Positions 12,076-23,689 of a stretch of DNA of 64,000 bases are shown here, in pieces. Under the pieces are notes generated by a model, which was given only the letters and a program-made list of their open reading frames with translations, was not told the DNA's origin and did no database searches. The DNA is from Dactylorhiza incarnata. Taxonomy: Eukaryota; Streptophyta; Magnoliopsida; Asparagales; Orchidaceae. Each line of letters begins with the position of its first letter. The first letter of the stretch is position 1. The stretch is from assembly GCA_033032865.1 (NCBI GenBank), contig JAWHQI010000068.1, positions 2,480,001-2,544,000 on the forward strand, in the 5' to 3' direction. The translations under genes and the position numbers were made by a program.

Positions 12076-12178
12076 GAGTTTTTAAAAAAAAAAAAAAAAC
12101 AATAAAAAACTCTAAAATAATTTAAGATCTAATTGATCTTTGTGATACAGGTGTTAGCTTGTAAATAAGATCAACAGC

Positions 12179-12192
12179 CCTCTGATACTAAT
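12179..12192 (-). other. E2 primer binding site (initiator tRNA-Met type)
   Basis: On the minus strand TTAGTATCAGAGGG follows the LTR end TTTCA. It matches the TGGTATCAGAGC site with a few changes. Confidence 0.75.
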
Positions 12193-14034
12193 TGAAAGTG
12201 GAGGTTAGATCTTAAATTAACTCTAGAGGGGGGGTGAATAGAGTTTAAAACTTTTTCCTTTAGTTTTATTTGCGGAATTGAAAATACTGATATAAGTATA
12301 TGTGTATAGAGAATGAGAAATAAAAACAGAATAAATAAAATCACACAACACAACACAGAGAAATAAACAATCACAGAGGACACAAGGAGCTATAGTAGTT
12401 CCCCAATAAATCTGGGTACGTCTACTTTTCTACCACCCTTGGTAGGAATCCACTAGGATTTTTGATCAGGTACCCTCACACCAAGGGATTTTTGATAAGG
12501 TGTCCACACACCAATGGGAGTTTGATAAAGTGCCCAAATCACCGATAAGCTTTTGATAAGGTGCTTAAAAACAACACAAGGATTTTTTTATAAGGTGTCT
12601 TGCCACCAGTGGGTTACACTTTTGAAGGGAGTATTAACCCTGTACAGAATGGGATAGAGAGGGGTTAAGATGTTCTTCTCTGTCAAGATGTATAGAGAAG
12701 ACTCTAGTGGATTTGATGTATAAAAGAACTCCTCTGTCTGATTGAAGATGTTTGACAGTTGATGTTGCTAGAGCTTTTCTTTGAAGATTTGATCTTCCTG
12801 TAGCAGATTAAACTGAGAGACAAGAATGCTTCAGTTTGTTGTTGCTCTTTTGAAGATCTGTGCTTGTTCTTCTTCTTCTTCTTTATTTCTTAATTCTTGC
12901 AGCAGGGAAACTGAGATGGTGTTGAAGACGTTCTCAGAAAAATGTTTGCTGCTGGAAGAGGAGGAAGATGAAGTTCTGTTCTCTAAAGGATGCTGAGCAG
13001 GGAGAAGATGAAGATCTGTTCAATTTTGTTCCTCTATTCTTTCTGTATGTCTTTCTCTTTCTTTTTCTATACAGAAGATATGTATTGATGTGGTCGTGTA
13101 AAATAGCTGTGTATTAATCTATAATATCTTCTTTCCTTATTTTCCTTTTCTTTTTCAAATCTCTGACAAACATTAATTGCAGATCCCTTATATTAAGGGA
13201 TAATTATATCTGAGAGAGTATTTTGAAGACATAAAATTGATGCGCCGTTTTATCTCTTTCCTTTTCCATGAAATGTCCTTTTCTGCTGGATGTCAACGGC
13301 TATAATCTTGGAATAAAGAAAGGAATTATATTATTCTTACTTGATCTGATGGAAAGAGCCGTTGCTGTAGTCGATCTGAGTTCAGAGAATGAAATAGATA
13401 TAATCTTTTTGAAACTTTCTGAACTTGAGTAAGAGTTCTTCGATCTGAATAAAATTCATCGAACGCAGATTCATCGACCTCAATATTTTGGTTGAACACA
13501 ATATTTACTTCGTTGACCTCAACATTTAATTCACTGTTCTGAACATCTGCTAAATATTCGTCGAACGCAGACTTGAGTTCGTCAAACGAAAAGATTCGTC
13601 GACCGCTGAGCCTGGATAAAATCCTCGAGCGCTGAGCGTCGAGCGCTGAGCTGGAGTAAAAGTGTTGAGCACTGAGCTTAGACAAATTCTTCGACTGCTG
13701 AGACGGGTTCGTCGATCGCTAAGATTGGAGCTGTTGGTCGAGCACAGAATGAACATCTTTCGTCGATCGCAGAGCGTCGTTCGTCAAACGCAGATAGCTG
13801 TTCGTCGAACGCAGAGAACATACTGTTCATTGAACGCAGAGAGCTTGTCGTTCATCGAACGCAGATAGTCATTCGTCGAACGCAGTTAGTCATTCGTCTA
13901 ACACAGAATCTGAATGAATTCTCTAGTTCTAACAGCCTAGACTCTTGACCCATAAACTGTACATTGGGGTCAACTTTGTCCTTAGTCAATATATAGTGAT
14001 CCTAGCCCAAATCAGAAATAGGGTTGTTCCAACA
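12193..14034 (-). repeat. E2 5' LTR, complete (about 1.84 kb)
   Basis: On the minus strand it begins TGTTGGAACAACCC at 14034 and ends with ATTCACCCCCCCTCTAG..TTTCA at 12193. It matches the truncated 3' LTR at 4285-5779. The TTCG word array at 13430-13915 lies upstream of a weak TATA-like TATAATTCC near 13323-13331 (minus). The five bases to its right (CCCTT) belong to the E3 LTR into which it inserted. Confidence 0.88.
13430..13915. repeat. TTCGTCGAAC word array in the E2 5' LTR
   Basis: Same array as at 5195-5650, with independent point changes (for example TTCATCGAAC, TTCGTTGACC). Many changes are C-to-T or G-to-A at the CpG positions of the word, consistent with decay after insertion. Confidence 0.88.
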
Positions 14035-14179
14035 CCCTTTGATTTTAGAATAACAAATCCTACTTGTATTTGATCTTGCTTGCCATTGTATTTTTAGTAT
14101 ACAGGCTTGCACAGTGATGACACTAGTAGGTGGAATTATTGAACTGGAATAACTCAAAGCTGATGTATGGAAATTGATC

Positions 14180-14445
14180 TAACGCCAGGCGTTAAAACCT
14201 AACGCTAGGCGTTAACGTGCAGCTCACCGATATGATTATGGCAAGGAGGTAGCAGACGTGATTGCAGGGGGAAGTTTAGGAATGTTCTGACCTAACGCCA
14301 GTGTTAGCCTTAACGCCAGCGTTAGGGTTGCCTAAGATAAACAATTCCTAAAGTGCAGAATCTCCTTCCTATTTTAAAGATCCGAGCCATCAAAACATTA
14401 CTATAATGGGTCAACGCCCGTTGTTAGCCTTAACATGACGTTAGC
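14180..14445. repeat. Palindromic AACGCCAGGCGTTA-type words in the E3 5' LTR
   Basis: Words such as CTAACGCCAGGCGTTA, CTAACGCTAGGCGTTAAC, CTAACGCCAGTGTTAG and TAACGCCAGCGTTAG recur, each self-complementary around a GC core. The run ends about 10 bp before the TATA box. The 3' LTR carries the same set at 23870-24115 with CG-to-TG changes. Confidence 0.85.
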
Positions 14446-14453
14446 TCAAGTTC

Positions 14454-14460
14454 TATAAAT
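14454..14460 (+). promoter_or_regulatory. TATA box of E3 5' LTR
   Basis: TATAAAT in the context AGTTCTATAAATTGG, conserved in the 3' LTR (24127-24133) and as TATAAAA in E7 (39680-39686). It lies right after the palindrome array, so it would mark the U3/R promoter. Confidence 0.65.
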
Positions 14461-15169
14461 TGGATGATTTCATATTCTCCATGTACTTATTGATTAGAGC
14501 CCTGTTCCAGCACTTCAGAAACTCTGAGAGGGCCATATTTCCAGACCAACACATCTCCCACTCAAGTTCAAAAGGTGGAATCGAAGGAGGCTTGGAACAA
14601 CATGCTAACTCAATGCGAAGAATGCACGCTTGGACTTCAATGATCTTCAGCGATTCTTCGACGTCTCCTTTAGATTACCTCATAGGGAGTTTTTATATTT
14701 GTCATTTGAATTTGTCCTTTTATTTTATTGTTGTAATTGGTTTGTGAATTCACCTCGTGTTGGCGACTAGGTCTGGGTAGGACTTAGGAAGGAATTCGCC
14801 TCGTGTTGGCGACTAGGTCTAGGGAGTAGATCTAGGGGGTGCTCGAGGCCTTTTTGGGGATAAGAAGGCTAGAGCGGCTTGAGGCCGTATCTGGAGAGAG
14901 ATCGGCTAAAGCCAATCGGTTCGTGGGGATATGAGTCGGTATAGAAAACAAAAAGACATTTTACTTTATCGCCTATGATTTCTAGCGTCATAAGAAATAA
15001 TGTTTTGTAATCTTATATCTCAAGTTAATAAAATCATGTCTCTCATTTATATTACTTGATTTCTTCTTCAAATTAATCTCTTATCTTTTCTAATATTTTA
15101 AAATATAGTATAAGTTTTTAAAACCCTTATTCACCCCCCCCCCCTCTAATGGCGCCTAATGATCGAACA

Positions 15170-15187
15170 AGTGGTATCAGAGCAGGT
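15170..15187 (+). other. E3 primer binding site (initiator tRNA-Met type)
   Basis: AGTGGTATCAGAGCAGGT directly after the LTR end GATCGAACA. Confidence 0.85.
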
Positions 15188-15217
15188 TATTCCAAAATGG
15201 TTTCACCACCGGGAATA

Positions 15218-16669
15218 ATGGCGTCTCTTGATCATGATCTCGCTTCTACTATTGGGGAACATTTTTATATAAATGAAAAATCACTAGCACCACCGTTATT
15301 CGAAGGGAAAAATTATAAAAGGTGGAAAACTATAATGGAAAAATTTCTCAAGTCCTTAGGCATAGATGTTTGCAACATTACTATTGAAAAGCCACCTTGT
15401 GTATTAAATAGAAACAAAATAGTTTTAAATGCAAAATCTATGAATTGTCTATTTTGTGTGTTAGACCAAAATATTTTCAAACTTATTCATACTTCACCTA
15501 CCGCTTATGAGATTTGGAATTTTCTTGAAAGAACTTATGATTCTCCTTCTGTAGGAATGGAACAAATGTATGAATTAGAGAACATACAAGCCTACATGAG
15601 TATTCAAGAAAGCTCCTCACATGATGGATCCTTGAAAGGCACATCAAGCGGAAGGGATGATGGAAACTCCTGTTTTGATGTGGAAGATGAAGAAGACAAA
15701 GGAACAATATGTTCAAAAATCACATCGTCCATAAGCAATGTAAGGAAATCAAATTCCATCTTTTGTACCTCTATTTCTGCATTTCAATTGCTACAAACTA
15801 CTAAACGTAAGATTAAGAAATTAACAAGGGCTAATGCAAAACTACGTTTAGAAAATAAAACTTTGAAAGCAAATGTGAATGTAGAATACAAAAATGATGT
15901 GTTTGAATCTCCATCATCTTCATTTGAAAACTCCACACCTTGTATTGATTATAATGAATTAAAAGAAAAATTCAAAGTACTCGAAAAGAAAGTTATTTTT
16001 GTAAAGGAACAAAATGAAAAATTATGTTTAGAAAACTCTTCTCTAAAAAGTAATTGTGCTAGTTGTAAAAACTATAAAATTGAAATTAAAGAGTTGGATG
16101 AAACATTTGAGGAACTAAGAAATGACTATCAAACTCACATTGAATCTATTAACACCACTCTTAAAAATTGCACAATTGCTTATAATAAAGCTAGACATAA
16201 TCTCAAAATTAAGAATAATGAATTAAAAACTAAAATCAACTTGCTTAAGGAAATCATAAAGAAAAATTCTCAAAACATACAATCAAAATCTCAAGAAAAA
16301 TTCAAAAGCAAGTTGAATATGAATATAAATATCTTGAATAAACCTAATAATGGGAGTAAGGAACACAAAGTCTTTGTAAATCAAAATCCGAGTCACTATC
16401 ATTTACAAAATCCGTTTTCTCCCAACATAAATTTAAACGTTAACAAATTTCCTATACGTAACACTTTTGAAAATATTTATGGAAATTTGAAATATAAGAA
16501 TATGAAACCAAAGTATGAATGGAAACCCAAAATTAAAGGTGAAACATTAACATCACTTCAAAGGGTTCATTCATACTCATCTCCCCAAAAATCATCTCGA
16601 TGTATTTTGGTACCCAAAGGAACCATCCCACTTGGTCCTCTTTGGATATCTAAATCTCAAATTCATTAG
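15218..16669 (+). CDS. E3 Gag-like protein without zinc knuckle
   Basis: An intact 483-residue frame. I chose the ATG at 15218 because the same ATGGCGTCT follows the primer site in E7. Residues about 25-130 resemble the N-terminal UBN2 Gag domain (APPLFEGKNYKRWKTIMEKFL, TAYEIWNFLERTYD). After that the part that carries the rest of the capsid and the CCHC knuckle in E7 is absent. The frame jumps to a Ser-rich acidic segment and a long Lys/Glu/Leu coiled coil (about 205-370). It ends shortly after RCILVPKGT, which corresponds to the WVPKG end of SIRE Gag just before protease. It may act as a structural protein supplied to, or by, related elements. Loss of the knuckle suggests reduced RNA binding. 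It could also be a chance-preserved remnant. Confidence 0.7.
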   Translation: MASLDHDLASTIGEHFYINEKSLAPPLFEGKNYKRWKTIMEKFLKSLGIDVCNITIEKPPCVLNRNKIVLNAKSMNCLFCVLDQNIFKLIHTSPTAYEIWNFLERTYDSPSVGMEQMYELENIQAYMSIQESSSHDGSLKGTSSGRDDGNSCFDVEDEEDKGTICSKITSSISNVRKSNSIFCTSISAFQLLQTTKRKIKKLTRANAKLRLENKTLKANVNVEYKNDVFESPSSSFENSTPCIDYNELKEKFKVLEKKVIFVKEQNEKLCLENSSLKSNCASCKNYKIEIKELDETFEELRNDYQTHIESINTTLKNCTIAYNKARHNLKIKNNELKTKINLLKEIIKKNSQNIQSKSQEKFKSKLNMNINILNKPNNGSKEHKVFVNQNPSHYHLQNPFSPNINLNVNKFPIRNTFENIYGNLKYKNMKPKYEWKPKIKGETLTSLQRVHSYSSPQKSSRCILVPKGTIPLGPLWISKSQIH

Positions 16670-17186
16670 GTATCATCAAATACATGAAATAGAATCCTTT
16701 CAAAATAGAATATACAAATTTCTACTTCATGATATGCTTTATTTCTTTTGTTTTTCATTTTAAGCCATCATGTCATGGTTATCTAATATAATATTTAATA
16801 TTTGACTTTGTCCCCTAAAACCTAAATGAAGTTTACAAATTAAATTAAACCAAAAGTAAAAAAAATCAAGTTTTCATTTATAAATGGCCAATCTACTATC
16901 ACTAAAATCATGCATATTTGTCTTGTTCAATCATTTTTGCATATCCTATAATATTAAGATTAAATGATTATGCAAAACTCAAGAATTAAGGTTGTTATTG
17001 AAGCCCATGATCTAAAATTTTAACTTCCGCAACTTTTTGCAATTTCTTCTCATTTTTTCAATTCATTAGACAGGTCTTACATTACAAAAATATAATTGAG
17101 CAAAATAGGAAGTGAAATCGAAGAAAATCTAGGTTATACAAGTAAAATATGCACTCTCTGTGAGCTAACGTAGGCGCAGAGACTTA

Positions 17187-17930
17187 GGTAGGATTTGGTT
17201 CGGCGGTTGAGGTGATGCGCGGCTGGAACGCACCGTCATTTTTCACGTAAGCAGCATTTGGGACTACTTATCTCCAAACTACCATTTGCTGCGGTCCGCT
17301 GTTTTGTTCTTACCCTTGGCCGCTGAAATTTTCCGCGGTTCACCGCAAACGTAGGGAGCATTCTTCCTGGATCGCGAGTTCCACGCGATTTTCCTCTGCT
17401 CCAATGTGATGGCCACGCTCCTGCGCGATTTCCCTCTTCCCCATCCGATGCCAACACCTCCGACGTCGATGCCTCCAACGCCCACCACTCTGACGGCAAA
17501 CCCTCCGACGCCCACCACTCTGTCGGCAAACCCTCCGACGCTGACGCCTCCGATGCCCACCACTCCGACGGCATAGGGTTTCGACTCCAACCGAAGGCCA
17601 CGGTTGCTTAGGGTTTTGACTCCGACGGTTATATTCAGCGTTTTTCCTCCCACCGCCGGTGATCTCTTCCTATTTTTCCAGATCTCCACCATCAAAGCTT
17701 CCCCAACAAAGCTTTGTTCATGATAAATTGTGTGTGATGTGTTATGTATTTGTGTGTGTTGTATGTGTTTATGGTATGTTTATGTGTGTCTTGTATGTGT
17801 TTGTAAGAAAACTTCGTTTTTCATCCAAAAAGTTTTTTAACAAAACTCTGTTTTCCAGGATCAGCAATTTTCCTATCAGCAGCTTTTCATCAGCAACTTT
17901 CCATCAGCAACAGCCCAACCAAACAGAGCC
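17187..17930. mobile_element. Harbinger-like non-autonomous DNA transposon (MITE), 744 bp
   Basis: The ends are imperfect inverted repeats: GGTAGGATTTGGTTCGGCGG at the left and GGCTCTGTTTGGTTGGGCTG (reverse complement) at the right. They share TTTGGTT-x-GGC-x-GTTG. TTA stands on both sides (17184-17186 and 17931-17933), the three-base target duplication of PIF/Harbinger elements. The interior is GC-rich at 17400-17660, with a repeated CCGACGCCCACCACTC text, and GT-rich at 17730-17800. No transposase is present. Confidence 0.65.
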
Positions 17931-18423
17931 TTAATGCCGGTGTTAGATCGAATGTCCAATATTCTGTGTTTCTTAAAATTTTGAAAAATCACTAAAAATA
18001 TGTTCGTCTAAATATACTACCTATTTTTATCTGTATGCATTGTATGATTGTTGAAAAATCAAATACAAAATTATAAAACAATAAACTTACCAAAAATAAT
18101 TTTTTGAATTTAATTTTTCTATATGCATGTATCTTGCGAAAGGGAGATTTGAGATGTCACCCTATCATATCTCCTAGTACCGGCGCGAACCCTTCACAGG
18201 GTAGACCTCGAGAAGTCCAAGATCCACTCAAAATTGCTAAGTCCAACTAATGTCTCGCAAAGATAAACTATAGACTTGTGTGCATCCATGCGAATATCCG
18301 AAAAAGAAAATTATCATTATCTTGCCTTTCATAAAAATAATATAGGCCTTTGGACTTTTTCTAAAAATAAATTGCAAGATTTCGACCTAAACATCAAATG
18401 ATCATAACTTTTGATCCACTTGT

Positions 18424-20042
18424 TGATGCGCAAAACTATATCCGCAAACGATAACTTCAAGTGTACCGTATCGAATGTAGTATGGGTTATAAGAAACCAA
18501 GGTTGTATTAGACTCGGGGAGGTTGAGTACTCATATTTCAAGAAAATCTCTATTATTCTATCAATTAAAACTTTGGGTTGATTTTGCAAAAAGAAAATAA
18601 TAATAAGATTAAAACAATGTGTAAAAAGGCTAGCACCCGATCTTGAATCACCTTGGAAAATAAATATAATAAGAACAACTTCTAATTCTCTTAAGAAATT
18701 ACTTGACCGTGGAGGTTCCCGAATTATGAACAGACCTCTCTCGAGGATACGCTCAACTAAGTTTAGGTTGACCAATCGAACTTTCGTTCTAGAATCAAAA
18801 TCCCTAAAACTCGCTTTATCGTGGTGAACCCCTCTATTGGATTTGACTCCAATCCGGGAGAATTATGTCATCCTCGCTTGAGGAGTGCATTCAAATCTCT
18901 TTATCCCTGAATTGACCGATTCGAATTCAAAACCTCTCGGTTATTAGATTACGAAAACAAGAATGAGAGTTATATATCGACAATATAATCTCAAAACAAT
19001 AAAGTTCAAGGATAAATCTTAAGCATTCTAAGGAAGAGAAAGAGAGGCTAAAGATTAAATCATGAATTATATTTTCCATGGATCATCACGACCGAGTGCT
19101 AATAGAAATTTAGCTACTCATGGAGATGGAGGAATCGAAGAAAATAAAAGGATGCATGAAATAAAGAAGAAGAGAAATAAGAGAATAAGAAGAACTATTT
19201 TATTAATTGCAAAAGAAAGTTACAAACTGGGAATTGAAAGCTACAAACTATTTTAATTGAAAATATAAATTGCAAGAAGAAGAAGGATTACAAGACTACT
19301 AAAACATGAAAATAAAACATGAAATGAAAATGTCTAATCCTAAAATTTGCCTCCAAAATTCCTCCTCAAACATCTGCTGGAGCTGGCTTTTTATAGCTGC
19401 AAAATTGAGGTTACATGCCCTTGGTCATTCCCGTGACCATGGGCGTGTATGGGCGTGATCGGTGCTGGAGAGGAGAGGGCGTGTTCTGGCTTCAATGCAG
19501 GCATTTTGGACGCGTCACGCCCTAGGTCACGCCCGTGACCTAGGGCATGTAATCTTTAAAACTTGCTGTTGGCGGGAAGCTTCGGCGGGAAATGGCGCTG
19601 GATGAGTCACGCCCGTGTACTGGATGTTACGCCCCATGGTCACGCCCGTGACCTGGGGCGTGTAATTTTAATTGACGTGGCAGGCTTGATCTCAGCGGTT
19701 CCGATTCATCTCAGCGGGTCGCGGTCCTGACATTGGGTCACGCCCCTTGGTCACGCACGTGACCTGGGGAGTGTACTTGGAGAACTCTTCACGGAACGAC
19801 CCCGGGGTGGCAGAAGCAGGTCTGGAACTCCGCGCAGGTTACACGCCCATTGGTCACGCCCGTGACCTGGGGCGTGTAAATGAACTTTTTGCTCCAAATG
19901 TCCAGAAAACCTGAAAACACAAAATAATCTTAAGTTAGCTTATGAAATTAAAATAGGAAAGATTTATATGATATAATTTATATAAATAACATAATTTCAT
20001 ATTAAAATTATACTAAAAGATGTGTACAAAAAGTACTCATCA
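18424..20042 (-). mobile_element. Solo LTR, 1619 bp, with CTTGT target duplications
   Basis: On the minus strand it starts TGATGAGTACTTTTTGTACAC at 20042 and ends GGATATAGTTTTGCGCATCA at 18424, giving TGATG..CATCA inverted ends. CTTGT precedes (18419-18423) and follows (20043-20047), a perfect 5-bp duplication. A TATAAAAAG box lies at 19395-19387 on the minus strand. No primer site, polypurine tract or coding sequence is present, so it is best read as a solo LTR left by recombination. Superfamily not assigned. Confidence 0.78.
19432..19880. repeat. Five GGTCACGCCCGTGACC-type hairpin units in the solo LTR
   Basis: Units of the form TACACGCCC..GGTCACGCCCGTGACC..GGGCGTGTA recur about every 75-110 bp (near 19430, 19525, 19630, 19745 and 19850). 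Each contains GGTCACGCCCGTGACC or a close variant, with self-complementary GTCACG/CGTGAC. On the minus strand the array ends about 40 bp before the TATA box. Confidence 0.88.
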
Positions 20043-21139
20043 CTTGTCAGAATTTTGCCCACAATAGCTTTTCTGAACGAGGTCAAGAAGACCTATGCAA
20101 TGTCAAACCAGCCCTGCTCGTTTGAGTTCATTTCGACCCTCAAAACTGCCAAAATTCAACTTTGTTTAGAAGTTATTTCAATTTTTCCTTTTTCGGCATT
20201 TTTCGTGTCAAAAGATTGTACATCACATGCTCTAAAGTACCATTACAATGACTTTAGAATCAACCTTATACTTATTGAAAATAACTCACAAGATTAAATC
20301 ACATCATTCTAGGTCTATGAACAGTTAAGTTGAAGCTCCATGTCGAATATATGCAAATCTATTATATGCTTGTAATCTTCACATAATATTGCACCTTGTT
20401 TTCATAACTTTTCATCTAGCATCATCACTCACTATAAAATGTCTATGCTAGTTATATCATTCCATGTTATGCGAAAGAAAAATTGAACAATGGAAGTTTG
20501 AAAGTCAAGAAAATTATATATTTATATATATTGTGGTTAATAATCAAAAATTCAAAGTGAAAATTTACAAAACCTTTTCAAAATAACCAAAAATATTTTC
20601 TCATTATATTCATTATCCACCTTACAATCTTTGTCTATGATATTATGAAAAGGTTGAATATGAATGGTTTTACATACTTCACCTACCTCATTATGAATAA
20701 TTAATCATGAGTACCTAAATTTCAATGTGATAAAATTAATGATCATGAAAAATCAAAAGGTCTTTTAACTTATAACATTAAATATATCTACAAAAGATCT
20801 TATTTCTTTCAACATATAGTTTATGATCATGATTAGTATATGATTCTCTTATGTTTTGCATGTATTTCATTTAAATGTCTAAAATTGAAATACTACTGCT
20901 GATTACATGCAACATTATATCAAACTCATCATTCTAGCATTATCATCTAATAAATATTATCATTCATGCTTTCTATCAAATAATGACATAATGAATTCAT
21001 CTTAAAGTAGAACAAGTAAAAGTTAAAATTCATAATAACTATGTTGCTTTAAAATATAATCAGAAATCAATCAATCATAAAAAGCCATAGTTTATAAATT
21101 GATTCCATAGGATAAAATGCTTAGGATGTCCATGATCAT

Positions 21140-21410
21140 TCACCCACATTATGTGTCCCACAATAGCGAGGGCGTAGGTTCGTATGCATTAGAAGACCTA
21201 ACCTTTAAGTCATGTCGTTTCCTTAACCGGGAAGGGTTCTAGTGGTGTCTTGCAAGGCACTGGGGGAAAGAGTGCTAGGTTGAGCATCCTCTAGTGTGTG
21301 CATATGGGATTAACACCCCATCTGACAGCATGTGTGCAGCTCCTCATGCCCATCGGTCATTTAGTATGGGGCTAGTGTGTAGGCATATAATTAGGGTATT
21401 ATAATCTAGG
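21140..21410. other. GC-richer patch inside the E3 spacer, unassigned
   Basis: About 270 bp of clearly higher GC content (CACAATAGCGAGGGCG to GTATGGGGCTAGTG) in otherwise AT-rich DNA. It has no open frame, no terminal repeats I could find, and no other copy in the window. Confidence 0.4.
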
Positions 21411-22449
21411 ACATACCTTTATCATATGTTTTTGCATGCACTCTTTATGATTATATTCTTCATGCATTCTTGGGTTGATTAAACATGCTTCTCTTGTGTT
21501 TTGCATATTTTATCATTTTGAACCTTAATGATCTTGTAAGACACAAATAATTGAAAACCAAATAAAAATATAAAAACCATTATTGAACAAATAATACATG
21601 CTTAAATAGCCTTCTAATCATTTCCAAATTTTCTAAAATCTCTACACTAAGAAGGTCTATATACATACTATCTATGCCAAAGAAACTTTTTTAGAAAATC
21701 TTAAAAATAGTGTTTTGTTTGGGCGTTAAGAAGTTAACGCCAGGCGTTAGCTCCTTTTGCTAAATTGAAATTCTATTTTTTCTACACTACTTTTGGTATT
21801 TTTTAATGATTTTTCTCTGTTTATTTTCTCCGATTTGAAATTAATTTGTTATTAATTTGTTAGTTTTACTATAAAATACAAAAAAAAATTCAAAATTCTC
21901 AATAATATGTATTTGTTAATTGTTTTTGCTTTAAAATTTTACAAAATTATGGTTTGACTATAAGACATCACAAGAGCAAACATCTTAGTCATTTTTTGTT
22001 TCAAATGGTCAAAATTGATTTTATACACTTAAAGATTGTCTTCAATGTCTAATGTTTACTTCAAATTTCCTAAACATTGTTTTATCTTGTCATGCCTTGA
22101 CCTTAATCTGATTATGTGCAATGAAATAGTCTATAGAAAATTGTGTATGATTGCCTAGCATGCCTCTAAGTGTGAGTAATGTTTTATGCTAATCAATGAT
22201 TCATACACTCACTACTTTGGAAAAATCTACATGTGCTCATAATCTTAGTCTTGCATGAATGTGTTGGGTAATCATTTTAACATATTAAGTTGTATGTCAA
22301 AATTACCTACACCGTCTTTCAAAAATAAATTTCATGCACACATAAAAGTGTTATTTAATATTATTAATGTTTGCAACAACAAGTGAATTCAGAGACCTTT
22401 AGCCCAAAACAAAAATCTGAAATAAAATGTCAAAGATAACTCCACCAAG

Positions 22450-22690
22450 AACTACTCACCATCCTGATAAGTCTTAATGAGCATTGTGAGGTTGAGTACC
22501 TTGGAAAGAATCGTAAAGTGTCTTGTGCAAACATATTCTTTTTTATCACTTGTACTTGTATACTGGATCACTAAAAATAAAGTTTTGGAAAAAAATGCTT
22601 ATGTGATTCCCCAAGCAATACTTCGCTCCCTGATAACTCTTAATTAGCATTGTATGGGCGAAGCACCTTGGTAGTTGTACTTATGTGATG
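22450..22690. repeat. Imperfect direct repeat in the E3 spacer
   Basis: CCTGATAAGTCTTAATGAGC at about 22465 and CCTGATAACTCTTAATTAGC at about 22630 are followed by similar text ending ACCTTGG, a duplication about 165 bp apart. Arms of each copy are partly self-complementary. Confidence 0.5.
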
Positions 22691-23689
22691 TGCTTTGAAA
22701 TTTTATTCTAGATGTGATGTGTGAAAGTAATTATAAGATTACTATCTTAATATTGTTGTTACTATTCCATTACATATGTCATGTGCTTTGATTATTTCAC
22801 TTGTATACTTTTATCAAAACACCTTGCACACATCATTGTTTTTTTCATAATGCTTCTACTCATGAGATTTGGATCCTAAAACAAAATTACATAACTCTCT
22901 AAAAACTTAAGTAAACGCACTAAATTGCAATGGATGTATTCTACAATGTTTTCTTTACTTGAAATACAAATTGGTCACATTATAGCTATTATCTTTTTGA
23001 ATATGTTAAATCATGCTTGCCTATTTATTATGAAAAAAAATTAAAGAAAATTGCTCATGTGTGAAAAGTCAAAATATATTGTTGGAATGGCCAAACTATA
23101 ACAAAAAATACTACTCTAAATAATTATTATTATTTTTTGTATCTCAAATTTAATCTTATACCATGTGCTCTCATACTTATTTCTACATTGTGTTTTCACT
23201 TGTGCTTGTTAAACAAAATTGCATCTCTCTTACAAGTAATATCACTCTTAAAATAAAGCAAGTGATTACATTCCTTTTGTATAATCTTTGGCAACTGTTC
23301 ATTCATGCTTATCATCTATCTTTCCGCTGTGTTACTCTCTCATTTAGCTCGATCACGACTTAACTTATGTTAAAACAAAACTCTTACTTCCTCTCTTAGT
23401 TATGTTCTACCTTTTGCCCTCTATCTTTTTTTTTACACTCCACCCACTTTTGCTAATAACAAAAGGGGGAGAATAAAATGATAAATCACAAGAAGTAGGA
23501 TTCACTAGATTAAGGGGGGCATGAATCTAGTATATAGGTGCATACACTAAGGCAGAGCACTTAAGTAGGGGAGCAAATTTAATAATCTATAATTCTTATA
23601 AATGTCTAAATATTGCTTGTGTCATACATCCTTCTAAAAACACAGTTATCTTATATCTGATTTATCTCTATTAGATTTGTCATTATCAA

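Larger units (their letters stand above)
4285..14034 (-). mobile_element. E2: SIRE-type Ty1/copia retrotransposon, minus strand
   Basis: Order on the minus strand: 5' LTR (14034-12193), tRNA-Met-type primer site, gag, protease, integrase, reverse transcriptase-RNase H, a 1-kb untranslated region with repeated polypurine tracts, polypurine tract, and a truncated 3' LTR (5779-4285). Integrase before reverse transcriptase makes it Ty1/copia. The reverse-transcriptase sequence ([32 protein letters not shown]) and the LTR end with ATTCACCCCCC..CTCTA are typical of the SIRE/Maximus lineage. The polyprotein is interrupted by stops and one frameshift, so it is not autonomous now. It sits inside the 5' LTR of E3 and is itself interrupted by E1. 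Confidence 0.9.
14035..15169 (+). repeat. E3 5' LTR, first bases missing
   Basis: Aligns with 23724-24843. It ends TTCACCCCCCCCC..CTCTAATGGCGCC..GATCGAACA followed by the primer site. Relative to the 3' LTR it lacks TGTTGGAACACGATTCTTCC and a few more bases, which should lie beyond the other end of E2. Confidence 0.88.

Noticed and set aside
14460..14747. Frame of about 90 codons present in both E3 LTRs (also 24163-24420)
   Set aside because: It lies in the R/U5 part right after the TATA box and is shared only because LTRs are copies. No family recognised; the start differs between copies.
15170..15187. tRNA-like TGGTATCAGAGC strings as tRNA genes (also 50686, 54949, 61724)
   Set aside because: Only the 3' complement of tRNA-Met is present, next to LTR ends; these are primer binding sites.
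17236..17695. Two Trp/Ser/Gly-repeat frames on the minus strand
   Set aside because: Both arise from the GC-rich tandem text in the MITE, in two frames at once.
20022..20297. 91-codon frame
   Set aside because: It begins inside the solo LTR and crosses its right border, so it did not exist before that insertion.
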